From assembly GCA_029225065.1 (NCBI GenBank), contig JAQXVT010000051.1, positions 1 through 61,259 on the forward strand: a DNA stretch of 61,259 nt. The letters are read 5' to 3'. The notes beneath the pieces are model-generated. The model had not been told where the DNA came from. It saw only the letters and a program-made list of their open reading frames with translations, and ran no database searches. Positions 16,350-26,305 of the stretch are shown one piece after another (within the stretch, counting starts at the first letter, position 1; every line of letters begins with the position of its first letter). The translations under genes were made by a program, and so were the position numbers. The DNA is from Lachnospiraceae bacterium (GTDB lineage Bacteria; Bacillota; Clostridia; Lachnospirales; Lachnospiraceae).

Positions 16350-18458
16350 TTAAACCGTCAGTTCAAACAGCCGCGCGCTGATCCGCTCCGGCAGCTCGAC
16401 CGTCAGTTCTCCCGTCTCCTTGTTCCAGGCAAAACGGCAGTTTCCTTCCTGCGGATATCCGCATTTTATGTTAAGCTCCTGTCCTTTTCTGTGATGCACC
16501 GGAATCGTAATGCGTTCTTCCTGACTGTTTCTTCTCCACACTGCAATATAATCCTTCTTTTCTGTCCGAAGTCCCATGCTTACCCACGGATCGCGGTACT
16601 TCGAAAGGCCAAGCGGCCAGAACGGAAGTGCCTGACGAATATCCCCGCGAATCTCTTTGTAATAGGCGATCGCCTCTTTTACCAGCGCTGACCGCTCCTT
16701 ACTGAGATTGACGAGATGACCGCTCTGGTGAATACGCAGAAGCAGCGCATTTACCATATTGAAAATGACCTCCTCGCGGTCTCCCTCAGTCAGCGGATAG
16801 GACCAGATAGCTGCCTGCTCCGGCGTCAGTGCCATCGGTGCGTTCGCCGCGATCGTCGCATAGCGCACATAATCCTCCTGGTCACTCGTCGACTGAATGC
16901 TGTACCGGCTGAGCATCGCATAATCCATCCGCAGACCGCCGCTTGAGCAGTTCTCGATAATCAGCTCCGGATAGCGTGCAAATACGCGGTCCAGCCATGC
17001 CAGATAAGCACGGTTGTGGCCGAGCAGTCCATCACCTGCGCTGTCCGCATTTACCTCTGTGCCAATGCCAGGCTCAATGTTGTAATCCATCTTGATATAA
17101 CCGACACCGTACTCACTTACCAGACGGTCGATCACCTCATCCGCATGCGCGATTACCTCCGGATTGCGGAAATCCAGCTGATAACGGCTGCGGTCATAGA
17201 CCTTTTTGCCGTGACGCATAAAATACCAGTCATCCGGCACCCGATCCGCCTTCGGGCAGCGGATACCCATCACCTCCAGCTCGAGCCAGACGCCAGGAAT
17301 CATTCCCTTCGACCGGATGTAGTCCATGACCTCGCGGAGTCCGCCCGGAAAACGCTTCTTCGACGGCAGCCATTCTCCGACACCATCCCACCAGAAGCCG
17401 TCCGAATACCAGCCGCAGTCCACACAGAAATACTCACAGCCTGCCTCATGCGCCTTATCGATCAGCGGAATCTCTTTTTCCGTGGTCGGATCCCCCCACA
17501 AACAATTCATATAATCATTAAAAATAACGGAAAGCGTCTCATTGTCACGGTTCTTCCGGCGGATCCGGCGACGGTACAATGTCAGCTGTGTGCCCGCCTC
17601 ATCGATATCTCCATAGACCGATCCGATGCTCACCGGAACACTCATAAAGCACTCGCCCGGCTTTAAATTCTTCCACCAGTGAGACTGATGCTCCGTCGGA
17701 CCGCTCAGCTGCAGATAAAGATGTCCATCCTCATCGCTGATCTCCCAGTACCACGAACCGTTGTGCTCGATCTGCCAGAACAGCATCGTGTTCATTTCCT
17801 TATTTTTGAGAAAACCCATCGGAAGGTGCTGCTTTGTTGACCAGTTTCCGGTATTCTCCACGCTGATTGTCTGAGAGGAACGACGCGTTTCATGCGGCTG
17901 CGACACCGACATGCCAAGCTCGTCCATCGTATACCGGCTCCAGAGCAGCTCCTTCTGCCATGCGTTGTACGGAATGCCGACCTCCAGCTTTTCGTCCGGA
18001 TCCATCAGGCCATCCTTTTCAATACCCGTCAGTGCAAATGAAGAGACGTACTCGATGCCGAGCGGCTCTGCTCCGTGATTTTCCAGCACCGTCCAACTGC
18101 GCACCATCGCAATGCCATCGTAAAACTGCAGATGACTGCACACCGAAAGTCCGGTCGGCTCATCCGTCATCTGAATCTCCAGTTTCCTTCCCAGTTCATT
18201 GCGGTAATCCTTCCGCCCTTCATACTTCAGGCGATAACCCGGCGCTGTCCGCACATACTTTGTGCCGTGGCGCTCTCCCGGCCGATCCAGCCCCGATACC
18301 ATGACCTCTGCCAGCCGAAAACCCGTAATTCCATCCGCTGAGTCCAACGTACTTTCTTCAAACGGGCAAGCCGAAAAATGCAGAAACTTGATCTCCTTCT
18401 CATCTGTGATCTCAAACATAAGATTCAGACCATTTTCATGAAGCTCAAAACGTTCCAT
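16350..18458 (-). CDS. Alpha-galactosidase, glycoside hydrolase family 36
   Basis: 702 residues from ATG 18458, preceded by GGAGGAGG; an in-frame ATG 15 bases upstream contains that site and is unlikely. Removes terminal alpha-galactose from raffinose-type sugars and related glycans. GH36 layout: N-terminal beta-sandwich (to about 320), a TIM barrel with nucleophile D458 in YIKMDYN and acid/base D526 in QSTSDQEDY, and a C-terminal beta domain. No signal peptide, so it acts on imported oligosaccharides. No transporter is adjacent. It has its own promoter with a palindrome inside the leader. Confidence 0.95.
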   Translation of the reverse strand: MERFELHENGLNLMFEITDEKEIKFLHFSACPFEESTLDSADGITGFRLAEVMVSGLDRPGERHGTKYVRTAPGYRLKYEGRKDYRNELGRKLEIQMTDEPTGLSVCSHLQFYDGIAMVRSWTVLENHGAEPLGIEYVSSFALTGIEKDGLMDPDEKLEVGIPYNAWQKELLWSRYTMDELGMSVSQPHETRRSSQTISVENTGNWSTKQHLPMGFLKNKEMNTMLFWQIEHNGSWYWEISDEDGHLYLQLSGPTEHQSHWWKNLKPGECFMSVPVSIGSVYGDIDEAGTQLTLYRRRIRRKNRDNETLSVIFNDYMNCLWGDPTTEKEIPLIDKAHEAGCEYFCVDCGWYSDGFWWDGVGEWLPSKKRFPGGLREVMDYIRSKGMIPGVWLELEVMGIRCPKADRVPDDWYFMRHGKKVYDRSRYQLDFRNPEVIAHADEVIDRLVSEYGVGYIKMDYNIEPGIGTEVNADSAGDGLLGHNRAYLAWLDRVFARYPELIIENCSSGGLRMDYAMLSRYSIQSTSDQEDYVRYATIAANAPMALTPEQAAIWSYPLTEGDREEVIFNMVNALLLRIHQSGHLVNLSKERSALVKEAIAYYKEIRGDIRQALPFWPLGLSKYRDPWVSMGLRTEKKDYIAVWRRNSQEERITIPVHHRKGQELNIKCGYPQEGNCRFAWNKETGELTVELPERISARLFELTV

Positions 18459-18533
18459 TTTTTCCTCCTCCATCGCATTTATCTTTTATAATTTTTTCCC
18501 CATTCCCGTACCACCGACAGGCTGTAATCGACA

Positions 18534-18546
18534 AGACCGATGGTCT
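18534..18546. promoter_or_regulatory. Palindromic operator candidate in the alpha-galactosidase leader
   Basis: AGACCGATGGTCT is a perfect inverted repeat (5-base arms, 3-base centre), located just downstream of the promoter and about 75 bases before the start codon. Position and symmetry fit a repressor site. No regulator gene is adjacent. Confidence 0.45.
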
Positions 18547-18565
18547 GTTTGTCTTCTATATCACC

Positions 18566-18594
18566 ATTATATACAAAAAGAGAACATACGACAA
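18566..18594 (-). promoter_or_regulatory. Sigma-A promoter of the alpha-galactosidase gene
   Basis: Minus strand -35 TTGTCG (18589-18594), 17-base spacer, -10 TATAAT (18566-18571). Confidence 0.7.
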
Positions 18595-18617
18595 CCCCAT
18601 TTCCCAAATATATCCAC

Positions 18618-18649
18618 AAAAAAGAGGACCGCCCTCTCAGACAGTCCTC
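18618..18649 (-). terminator. Terminator after the pilin pseudogene
   Basis: GAGGAC pairs with GTCCTC around a 14-base loop, followed on the minus strand by TTTTTT. It sits 20 bases past the pilin stop codon. Confidence 0.75.
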
Positions 18650-18669
18650 ATTCCCTTACACGTTCTTTT

Positions 18670-19538
18670 TTACTTCTTTTTTCTCTTTCTCATACCCGAT
18701 GCAACCAGCAGAATCACTGCCACTCCAGCCACTGCAAATACCGCTGCAACCGCTGCGACCGGTGTATCATCGCCGGTGCGGACATTGCCGCTCGCCATCA
18801 GCGGGAAATTCGAAATATCGGTAATCGTCTTCGTCACGGTCAGATCTGCTTCCGTCGGTGTCTCTCTTTTATCCACCATCGTCACGGTCGCTGATTCATC
18901 TGCCGTACCGGTAACGGTAAACGGTGCATCTGCCGCCACCTCATATCCATCCGGCGCTTCTACCTCACAGAGATAATAATCGCCGGCCGGAATCCGCTTC
19001 AGCTCATACGGCTCCTTTGTTGTCGTAAACAGATACGCTGCCGATCCGTCCTCCTTGCGGAGCACATTTCCCTCACTGTCCTTAATTGTCAGCTTTGCAC
19101 CGGCACCAGCACCTTCTGAATCTCAATCTCTGTCAGGCCAGCTGTCTGCACCAGCAAATACCAGCCCGGCTCCAGTCCCGTAAACGAAAGTATTCCGGTA
19201 CTATCCATCTCCTTTTCCGTGCCGACTGCGCCATTTTGCTGTGCAATCTCCGTAAGCTGAGCCGCAATCTCCTACGTTTTTTTTGCATCCACCAGATTTT
19301 CCAGTGAAATGCCGCAGTCTGCGAATGCTCCCTGCAGCGGATACTGTCCGCCCTCATACCCAGTCACGCGATACAGCGTCATTGCAACACCAGACGCGCT
19401 GTGATCCAGTTGCAGTGTGATTGATCCGGACTCATCCGCAAACACATGCGCTACGCCAGCCAGCCACAGCACCACTACCAAAATCAAGACCACAAAAAAA
19501 CATTTTTCTACTCTCTTTGATCTCAATGTCTGTTCCAT
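18670..19538 (-). pseudogene. Decayed SpaA-type pilin gene (amber codon plus frameshift)
   Basis: From ATG 19538 (RBS AGGAGAGG) the frame encodes a signal segment (VEKCFFVVLILVVVLWLAG) and a pilin-like N-domain, reaching TAG near 19273 after DAKKT. Reading through, the same frame continues sensibly (EIAAQLTEIAQQNGAVGTEK, then TGLEPGWYLLVQT) and looks like a CAG-to-TAG change. Near 19108-19113 the coding frame shifts (AAGGTGCTGG, consistent with one lost base), after which a SpaA domain (GAGAGAKLTIKDSEGN to EAPDGYEVAA), the motif VRTGDDTPV, a membrane helix and an RKRKKK tail complete a classic wall-anchored pilin. Two independent lesions imply a dead gene, unless sequencing errors are responsible. 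Confidence 0.8.
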
Positions 19539-19561
19539 CCTCTCCTGCTTTTTCTTCTCTG

Positions 19562-20862
19562 TCAGCTTCTGCGGCGCACACGTTTCCATATCAATGTACC
19601 AAGCAGAAGCAGTACCAATAAAATCCCTACAAGTGCCGGCGCCACCAACACCGGATCAATTTGCTGCGCATCCGCAGTCACACGGATCTCATCCGAATCC
19701 TCCAGATTTGCGATACGATGACCGCGCACCAGAAGCCGATGAGAATTGATACAATCCTTTTTCTCGTCAATCTCCAGCGATGACATGTCATCCGGTTCCA
19801 CGATCAGGATCTGATCTACCTCATACGTCAGCATCTCGTCCAGCACACGGAGCATAAAAATATCGCCCTCCGCAAGCTGATCCAGATCTGTGAAAAGCTT
19901 CGCAGATGGCATGCCCCGATGTCCGGAAATCACACAGTGCGATCCTTTTCCGCCCACCGGAAGAGAAGAACCCTCGATATGACCAATCGCCGCCTTCAGA
20001 ATTCCTTCATCTACACCATGATAAATCGGCAGAGACACCTTGATTGACGGAATCTCCACATATCCCATGATGCCATTTCCACTGACATTCAGCATACTTT
20101 CGTATTCTTCCTGCTGTTCTTCCGTCAGAAACCAGTGATTGCTTCGCGTCCGCAGTTCCTTATTGTACTCCACCGCATTGTCTGTAGTTGCATCATATGT
20201 TCCTACAATTTCAAACTCAATATCCGCTGCAGTATTATAACCAGCAGGTGTAGTTGTCTCTCTTAAAACATACTTTCCAGCATCCAATCCTAACCAGGAG
20301 AAAGTCGTCATATCCTCGCCTTTTACTTCTGATCCAATTTTGCTTTCCTGCGTTGTTCCAGCATCTGTTCCAGGGACAATTTTATAGAAAGTAAATCCTG
20401 CACCTTTTAACGGTTTTGTGCCGTTTCCATCTGGCTCAACTTTATTTGCATCTAGTTTATAAGTAAATACAATAACTGCATCTTTAGGTGTCTCACCTGT
20501 CGGTGAGTCTCCTCCTTCACTTGTATAATTCGGATTGTTAGAATACTCCAGATAAACCTCATTCGGATTTCCCTGTTTACCATATTTTGCATCTTTATTC
20601 AATGTTGCACTGTATCTTACAACAATTTTGCTGTCTTTATCAATAGTTACCCCCGAAATACTTTTTAAATTATCACAGGAAATCGTGCCAAACTTAACCT
20701 TAAAATCATCTGTTACATCGGATTCGGCCGTTCCATTTAAAACAAAAACCCGTGCGTTCTTCTTATATGTCAGTCCCTCTGACAATGTATCCTCGAAAAC
20801 ATATTTGTATGTTTTATAATCTGCATAATTGCTCGGAAGTGTACCGGTTAATTCATCTTGTC
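19562..20862 (-). pseudogene. Pilin-class C sortase chimera, no start and catalytic Cys segment missing
   Basis: A frame open from a TGA near 20863 down to 19562. The first part is the interior of a major pilin: ELTGTLPSNYADYKTYKYVF just before a weak TTG start at 20785, then an isopeptide-domain strand and a SpaA/Cna_B-like domain to about residue 200 counted from that TTG. It then switches without a break to a class C sortase lacking its N-terminus (AVEYNKELRTRSNHWFLTEE onward, about residue 204, position ~20176). The sortase His is present (CVISGHRGMPS), but the TLLTCTPYG-type loop is gone: KKDCINSHRLLVRGHR replaces it, about 10 residues short. The C-terminal membrane helix is intact. The pilin portion is noticeably AT-rich. 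Probably formed by an in-frame deletion. Confidence 0.8.
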
Positions 20863-21392
20863 AACCGCAGCTGCATTATCGCTCTGCGTTATGTCCAGAA
20901 CGTCTGAGATAATAAGATTTTTCTGATGGATACGCGCAGCTGTCCGATCAGCAGACGGAAAAGACCGGCTGTCCTTCAGGCCTTTCAGGAATATCTCACA
21001 TCTAACGGCCATTCTTTGGATCTTCGTCTGTGGAAAATGGACCTTTCTGTAGAATTTGCATGTATGGATCCCTCTCCGTGGCCATTCTGTATTTTTGAGA
21101 TCGTTCACGATCCCTCTTCTCTGTCACAGCATCCTGTTTTTCGCTATGTGAATGAAGTGACCGCTGCTCTGATCCATATTCCTCTCTATCGTCTCATTCA
21201 CGAAAAGCCCCATGTCCTTTTCAAAGAAATGGAAGCGTATTGCCTTCCTTTTTTACTGCGTACCGGACTATTTGGAGGACGTGAGCAATTTTCTTTTTCT
21301 CTGCATCCCAATCTGCAGCTTCGTGTATACTGTTGCTAACCCCACCACAGCTTCTGTGCATGCATGCTTATGGAGGAGAATGATTGATTCTC
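20863..21392. other. Flank of the pilus remnant up to the uvrC stop
   Basis: 530 bases. The only candidate gene is the plus-strand frame at 20926-21339. Near 21371-21401 there is a GGAGAAT/ATTCTCC hairpin overlapping the uvrC stop that could slow transcription. No pilin N-terminus or promoter for the chimera was found, consistent with loss of the 5' part of the locus. Confidence 0.5.
20926..21339 (+). CDS. Hypothetical protein, possibly a remnant
   Basis: 137 codons from ATG 20926 to TAA. I do not recognise a family. The product is mixed in character, with no signal peptide, membrane helix or low-complexity run. No good ribosome site precedes the ATG, and the gene points opposite to all neighbours. 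It may be a truncated gene brought in with, or left from, the pilus locus, or a chance frame. Confidence 0.3.
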   Translation: MDTRSCPISRRKRPAVLQAFQEYLTSNGHSLDLRLWKMDLSVEFACMDPSPWPFCIFEIVHDPSSLSQHPVFRYVNEVTAALIHIPLYRLIHEKPHVLFKEMEAYCLPFLLRTGLFGGREQFSFSLHPNLQLRVYCC

Positions 21393-23372
21393 CTACTCCT
21401 CCACCACTTCCACCGTTCTTTTTCCCTTTCCGCCCTGCGCATGAAAGAAATCGTAGACCTGCTGTGCGCTTTTGGCGTTCATGGACTCGGCGCCTGCGAG
21501 CTGCTCCAGTGACGCGTCACGGATTGCCTCCAGTGATTTGAACGTGCGCATCAGCGCTTTGCGGCGCATCGGGCCGATGCCCTCGATGTCATCCAGGATC
21601 GAATGTACCTGTCCTTTGCTGCGCAGGCTGCGGTGGTACTCGATTGCAAAGCGGTGCGCCTCGTCCTGAATCCGCGTGATGAGCTTGAACCCCTCGGAGT
21701 GCGTGTCGATCGGAAGTTCTGCATTGTTATAATAGAGGCCGCGCGTGCGGTGAAAATCATCCTTTACCATACCGCAGACCGGAATGGTAATTCCCAGCTT
21801 TTCCAGCACCTGCAGCGCGATGTTGACCTGTCCGCGTCCTCCGTCCATCAGTATCAGATCCGGGAAGCGGCTGAAGCTTCCCATCTCATAGCCCATTTTT
21901 TTCTCATCGAGTTCTTTTCGCTCCTCCAGCCCGTGTGTGAAGCGGCGCGTCAGCACCTCCTCCATGCTGGCGTAATCGTTGGGACCCTGGACGGATTTGA
22001 TTTTAAATTTGCGGTAATCGCTCCGCTTTGGCTTTCCTTTTTCGTAGACAATCATCGAGCCGACGGACTCAAAGCCGCTGATATTGGAAATATCGTACGC
22101 TTCCATGCGCATCGCGCGCTCGACGCCGATCAGCTTTTCAATCTCATGGACAGCGCCGATCGTACGGCCTTCCTCGCGTTTGATGCGGTCGCGGTCCTGG
22201 CGAAGTACAATCTCCGCATTCTCCCGCGCCATCTCGACGAGCTTTTCCTTTGTGCCTTTTTTCGGTACGCGGACCGTGACCTTCTGTCCTCGCTTCTGTG
22301 TCAGCCACGCCTCGACGAGCTCATGATCCTCGATCTCAATCTCGATCATCAGCTCACGCGGTACAAACGGCGTGCCCGCATAATACTGTTTGATGAAGCT
22401 GTTTAAAATCACGGCTTTCGTGTCCTGCGGTGCGACGCGCAGATAAAAATGCTCCCGCCCGATCATCTTTCCGCCGCGGATGAAGAACACCTGCACCACG
22501 GCATCCGCCGTCGCAACGGTATCATCCGCATCCTCGATCGCAAGTGCAAGCACATCCTTGTCCTCTCCGTCGCCGCTTGTGATCTTCTGGCGCTGTGACA
22601 CCTGCTTGATGCTGCGGATCAGGTCGCGGTACTCGATTGCTTTCTCAAATTCCATCGCTTCGGATGCCTGATTCATTTTTTCTTCCAGATCCCGGAGCAC
22701 CGCTCCATGGTTTCCATTCAGAAAATCAACCGCATCGGCTACGTTCCTGCGGTATTCTTCTTTTGTGAAGGTTCCCTGGCACGGCGCATTGCACTGCCCG
22801 ATCTGATAATACAGACACGGGCGTTCTTTTCCGATGTCGCGCGGGAGGTTTTTGCTGCAGCTGCGAATTTTGTAGAGCTTTTTCACGAGATCGATCGTAT
22901 CCTTTACCGCTGTGGCACTCGTGTACGGCCCAAAATAGCGCGATTTATCCTTTTTCATCGTCCGCGAAAACAGCACCCTCGGGTATTCCTCTCCAAGCGT
23001 CACCTTGATGAACGGATACGTTTTGTCGTCCTTGAGCATCGTGTTGTATTTCGGGCTGTGCTCCTTGATCAGGTTGCACTCCAGCACGAGTGCCTCAAGC
23101 TCTGAATCCGTCACGATATACTCAAATCTCCGGATGCGCTCCACCATCTGCAGAATCTTCGCGCTCTTGCCGCGGCTGCTTTGGAAATACTGGCGCACAC
23201 GGTTTTTCAGGCTGATCGCCTTGCCGACGTAAATGATATCGTCATGCGCGTCATGCATAATGTAGACGCCGGGGCGGCCCGGCAGCTTTTTCAGTTCTTC
23301 TTCTATATTAAAAGCAGGATAGCCGGACGGTGTTTCGCCCGGCTTGTTCTCATGCGTTTCGTTCTCTTTCAT
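21393..23372 (-). CDS. uvrC: UvrABC system protein C
   Basis: 659 residues from ATG 23372; an upstream GTG frame adds 19 residues with no domain content. Nucleotide-excision-repair endonuclease subunit making both incisions. GIY-YIG nuclease domain at the N-terminus ([21 protein letters not shown]), a Cys-rich stretch around [13 protein letters not shown], a UVR motif (about 205-240), the RNase H-like endonuclease ([20 protein letters not shown], then [13 protein letters not shown]) and C-terminal helix-hairpin-helix repeats ([13 protein letters not shown]). Confidence 0.96.
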   Translation of the reverse strand: MKENETHENKPGETPSGYPAFNIEEELKKLPGRPGVYIMHDAHDDIIYVGKAISLKNRVRQYFQSSRGKSAKILQMVERIRRFEYIVTDSELEALVLECNLIKEHSPKYNTMLKDDKTYPFIKVTLGEEYPRVLFSRTMKKDKSRYFGPYTSATAVKDTIDLVKKLYKIRSCSKNLPRDIGKERPCLYYQIGQCNAPCQGTFTKEEYRRNVADAVDFLNGNHGAVLRDLEEKMNQASEAMEFEKAIEYRDLIRSIKQVSQRQKITSGDGEDKDVLALAIEDADDTVATADAVVQVFFIRGGKMIGREHFYLRVAPQDTKAVILNSFIKQYYAGTPFVPRELMIEIEIEDHELVEAWLTQKRGQKVTVRVPKKGTKEKLVEMARENAEIVLRQDRDRIKREEGRTIGAVHEIEKLIGVERAMRMEAYDISNISGFESVGSMIVYEKGKPKRSDYRKFKIKSVQGPNDYASMEEVLTRRFTHGLEERKELDEKKMGYEMGSFSRFPDLILMDGGRGQVNIALQVLEKLGITIPVCGMVKDDFHRTRGLYYNNAELPIDTHSEGFKLITRIQDEAHRFAIEYHRSLRSKGQVHSILDDIEGIGPMRRKALMRTFKSLEAIRDASLEQLAGAESMNAKSAQQVYDFFHAQGGKGKRTVEVVEE

Positions 23373-23732
23373 GGACTGCAAATCCCTTTCTGTTCTGTAA
23401 ATGCCTGTTTGCTCCGACCGCCTGCACACAAATTCAGTTGCTGTTCACGCAATTTTCCTTTTATGGTCAGGATCTTTTTATTTTTATATTTGCTTCAGAT
23501 TTCTTTCATATTTTGAACACTAAATGGACACAACTTGCCGTTATACTTTCAGTATCAAATAAATGAAGTCAGCCAGTGCACGGCGCGTCTGTATTGGTTC
23601 TGGCTTCGCCAAAAAATTATCTTAACCTTCGTACATAACCATAACAATGACAGTTATCTTATATTCGGTTAAGTTTTCATACATTTTTCTCTTCTTGAAG
23701 GGTATCGCTTGCGATACCCTTCCTCCTTTTTC
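23373..23732. other. Intergenic region between greA and uvrC
   Basis: 360 bases with no gene. It contains the perfect hairpin at 23697-23722 and a CTTAACC/GGTTAAG inverted repeat spanning 23621-23673. A weak uvrC promoter (TTGTGT, 17 bases, TATGAA on the minus strand near 23510-23540) is possible. Confidence 0.45.
23697..23722. terminator. Perfect hairpin after greA
   Basis: GAAGGGTATCGC and GCGATACCCTTC form a 12-pair stem with a 2-base spacer, starting 11 bases after the greA stop. The T-rich run is on the plus-strand side; on the minus strand it is followed by AAGAAGAG, so termination of greA is likely but not textbook. Confidence 0.6.
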
Positions 23733-24236
23733 TCAGAACTTCCGGATCTCGTCTTCATCCTCGCTCGCAGCGGCGCTGATTGAGCGAATCTCGGCATAAT
23801 AGCCGAACTGATCGTTTACTTTAATATAAACGCGGTCACCGACCTTATGACCGAGCAGTGCTTTTCCAAGCGGTGATTCGATGCTGATCAGACCGTTCAT
23901 GGAGTTCCCGCGGACACTCGTGACGATCTTGTACGTCTCTGTCTCATCATCATCCTCACAGTAGATCTCGACGGTCTTATCCAGTCCTACCTCATCCTCG
24001 GCAGACTTGTCTGAGATGACACTGGCCGTCTTCAGCATGCGCTCCAGATAACGGATACGGCTCTCGTTTGCATTTTTGTCCTTCTTGGCCGCATAGTATT
24101 CGAAATTTTCACTCAGATCTCCGTGTGAGCGCGCTTCCTTGACTGCCTCAATCGCATCCTTGCGCACAACCAGCTTTCTGTATTCGATTTCTTCCTCGAT
24201 TTTCTTTACGTCGCCTTCTGTCAACTGTTCCCGCAT
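23733..24236 (-). CDS. greA: Transcription elongation factor GreA
   Basis: 167 residues. N-terminal coiled-coil (about 1-80) with the GreA signature EAVKEARSHGDLSENFEYYAAK split around residues 31-52, including the acidic DLSENFEY tip, and a C-terminal FKBP-like domain (SPLGKALLGHKVGDRVYIKV). It binds the RNA polymerase secondary channel and rescues backtracked complexes. Monocistronic by its surroundings. Confidence 0.95.
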   Translation of the reverse strand: MREQLTEGDVKKIEEEIEYRKLVVRKDAIEAVKEARSHGDLSENFEYYAAKKDKNANESRIRYLERMLKTASVISDKSAEDEVGLDKTVEIYCEDDDETETYKIVTSVRGNSMNGLISIESPLGKALLGHKVGDRVYIKVNDQFGYYAEIRSISAAASEDEDEIRKF

Positions 24237-24365
24237 GATTGTTACCTTCCTTGTTTGTTTCTATTTTATTTCTATTTTGTTTGTTTCTGTCCGCAGCCGA
24301 TATTGGCGCGAATTTATTTGCCTTTTCTCACTTTTGTTCGGACAACAGGAACATTCTTATTTTAC

Positions 24366-25889
24366 TTATACTGACGCTACAAAACGCTCGAACGCTGCTC
24401 TGCCTTCCGGTGTGCGCTTGTAAACGCCTGCATGCTCCAGCACCTTCATAAATACGATGCCGACCTCGTCCTCGATGATCTTATCGATATTTTTCGATGT
24501 AAAGCTGTCGTATTTCTGCTTCAGTTCGTCCACCCAGTCAGCGTGCTTGTCCAGTTCCTCATCGCCGCGGATGTCGCGTCCCTCTACCATCGCTGTCTTT
24601 AAATGCTCCAGCTCATCCTTCAGGCGGGCCGGAAGCACGGCAAGACCCATGACCTCGATCAGTCCGATATTCTCTTTTTTAATGTGATGCAGCTCTGCGT
24701 GCGGATGGTATACGCCGAGCGGATGCTCGTCTGTCGTAATGTTGTTGCGCAGGACAAGATCCAGCTCGTATTTGTCGCCACGTTTTCTTGCGATCGGCGT
24801 GATCGTGTTGTGCGGCTCTCCGTCTGTCTCGGCAAAGATAAACGCTGCCTCATCGGTATAGCCTCTCCATGCTTTCAGAATATGGTCTGCCAGATCCACC
24901 AGGCGCTCCGGATCTTCATGTCTGATGCGAATAACGGACATCGGCCATTTTACGATGCCTGCCTGCACATCCTCGTAGCCTGCAAACGTAATCTCTTTTT
25001 CCACCGGAGCCTTTGCCATTGCAAACTCATAGTGTCCGCCCTGGAAATGATCGTGGCTCAGGATCGAACCGCCAACGATCGGCAGGTCCGCATTGGATCC
25101 CACAAAGTAATGCGGGAACTGGGAAACGAAATCGAGCAGCTTTGCAAACGTTGCGCGTTCAATCTTCATCGGCACGTGCTTTGAGTTGAACACGATGCAG
25201 TGCTCATTATAATACACGTACGGGGAATACTGGAAAAACCACTGGCTCTGGTTGATCGTCACCGGAATGATGCGGTGGTTGCCGCGCGCCGGATGATTCA
25301 GGCGGCCTGCATAGCCCTCGTTCTCGCAGCAGAGCAGACATTTCGGATAGGAGGTCTGCTTTGCAAGCTTTGCAGCTGCAATCGCTTTCGGGTCCTTCTC
25401 CGGCTTTGAGAGGTTGATTGTAATATCCAGATCGCCGTACTCGGTCGGTGCAATCCACTTGCGGTCCTTCGCAATGCGGTAGCGACGGATATAGTCGGTA
25501 TCCTGACTCATTTTGTAGTAGAAATCGGTCGCCTTTTTCGGGCTCTCCTCATAAAGTGCCCGGAATTTCCGGATAATATTAGAAGGACGATCCACGAGAA
25601 GTGCCATCACCTTCGTATCAAAAAGATCCCGGTATCCCACTGTATTCTCTTCCAGAATCCCATTTTCATACGCATAATCGCAGATCTCACCAAGAATGCT
25701 CTCCAGCTCTCCGACTACTGCGCTGCTGCCCGGCTTATACTCTGCCATCGCCTGTTCTGCGTCCTCGTCCAGGGAATCTATTTTCAAAAGCTCCAGTACC
25801 TTGTTTGCCGCATAGCGGGTATCCTCTTTTTCGATCAGACCGGTCTCAAGACCGTACTGAACCAGTTTTGCAATACTTTTCTGAATCAT
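24366..25889 (-). CDS. galT: UTP-hexose-1-phosphate uridylyltransferase, class II
   Basis: 507 residues, the long Firmicute class II form of GalT in the Leloir pathway: galactose-1-phosphate plus UDP-glucose gives UDP-galactose plus glucose-1-phosphate. Characteristic segments are NHRIIPVTINQSQWFFQYSPY, split around residues 200-220, the ILSHDHFQGG stretch holding the conserved histidines, and HPLGVYHPHAELHHIK. No galK or galE is adjacent; lacZ and an epimerase lie about 4-9 kb away. Confidence 0.95.
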   Translation of the reverse strand: MIQKSIAKLVQYGLETGLIEKEDTRYAANKVLELLKIDSLDEDAEQAMAEYKPGSSAVVGELESILGEICDYAYENGILEENTVGYRDLFDTKVMALLVDRPSNIIRKFRALYEESPKKATDFYYKMSQDTDYIRRYRIAKDRKWIAPTEYGDLDITINLSKPEKDPKAIAAAKLAKQTSYPKCLLCCENEGYAGRLNHPARGNHRIIPVTINQSQWFFQYSPYVYYNEHCIVFNSKHVPMKIERATFAKLLDFVSQFPHYFVGSNADLPIVGGSILSHDHFQGGHYEFAMAKAPVEKEITFAGYEDVQAGIVKWPMSVIRIRHEDPERLVDLADHILKAWRGYTDEAAFIFAETDGEPHNTITPIARKRGDKYELDLVLRNNITTDEHPLGVYHPHAELHHIKKENIGLIEVMGLAVLPARLKDELEHLKTAMVEGRDIRGDEELDKHADWVDELKQKYDSFTSKNIDKIIEDEVGIVFMKVLEHAGVYKRTPEGRAAFERFVASV

Positions 25890-26305
25890 CTGTCTGTCCT
25901 CCCATATGTTGTTTCTCTGCTTTCATCCACAGCCGGTATTTCCACAGCGCCTGACTCAGGCTTTCTGCTGTCCGAAACCGTTACTTTATCATAACATACC
26001 TCCCTGTTTTTTCAAGTGTAACAGTTCCGCGCAGCCGCAAAATGTGAAGACTGATTATTGCAAATTTATCATAGACTTTTCTGTTTTTTTCTGCTATTCT
26101 GATAGATAACTATTCCGGAACTGCCAGGACAGTGCGCGGGATTTTGTCAGACTGAGATAATCTTCTGCGGCGCTGCAAAAAGTGGTCAGCAGTCATCCGG
26201 ACTGTTTGGAATCGGCAGGGAGCACTGCTCCTTCTGATTGGCTGCGAGGAAGCAACTCAGATATACCAGGTATGCGTATATCCGACTGACAAAGGGGGAT
26301 TACAG
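25890..26305. other. Divergent intergenic region galT / DUF402 gene
   Basis: 416 bases without a gene. It holds the galT promoter and, on the plus strand, a possible promoter TAGACT-17-TATTCT ending near 26101 for the DUF402 gene, leaving a leader of about 200 bases. GGCTGCGAGGAAGCAAC at 26242-26258 matches a short repeat seen elsewhere. Confidence 0.5.
25988..26015 (-). promoter_or_regulatory. Sigma-A promoter of galT
   Basis: Minus strand -35 TTGAAA (26010-26015), 16-base spacer, -10 TATGAT (25988-25993). Confidence 0.65.

Noticed and set aside
20848-21108. Minus-strand 86-codon frame as the missing pilin N-terminus
   Set aside because: Its sequence shows no signal peptide or pilin motif, and it is out of frame with the chimera; only the last few codons could be related.
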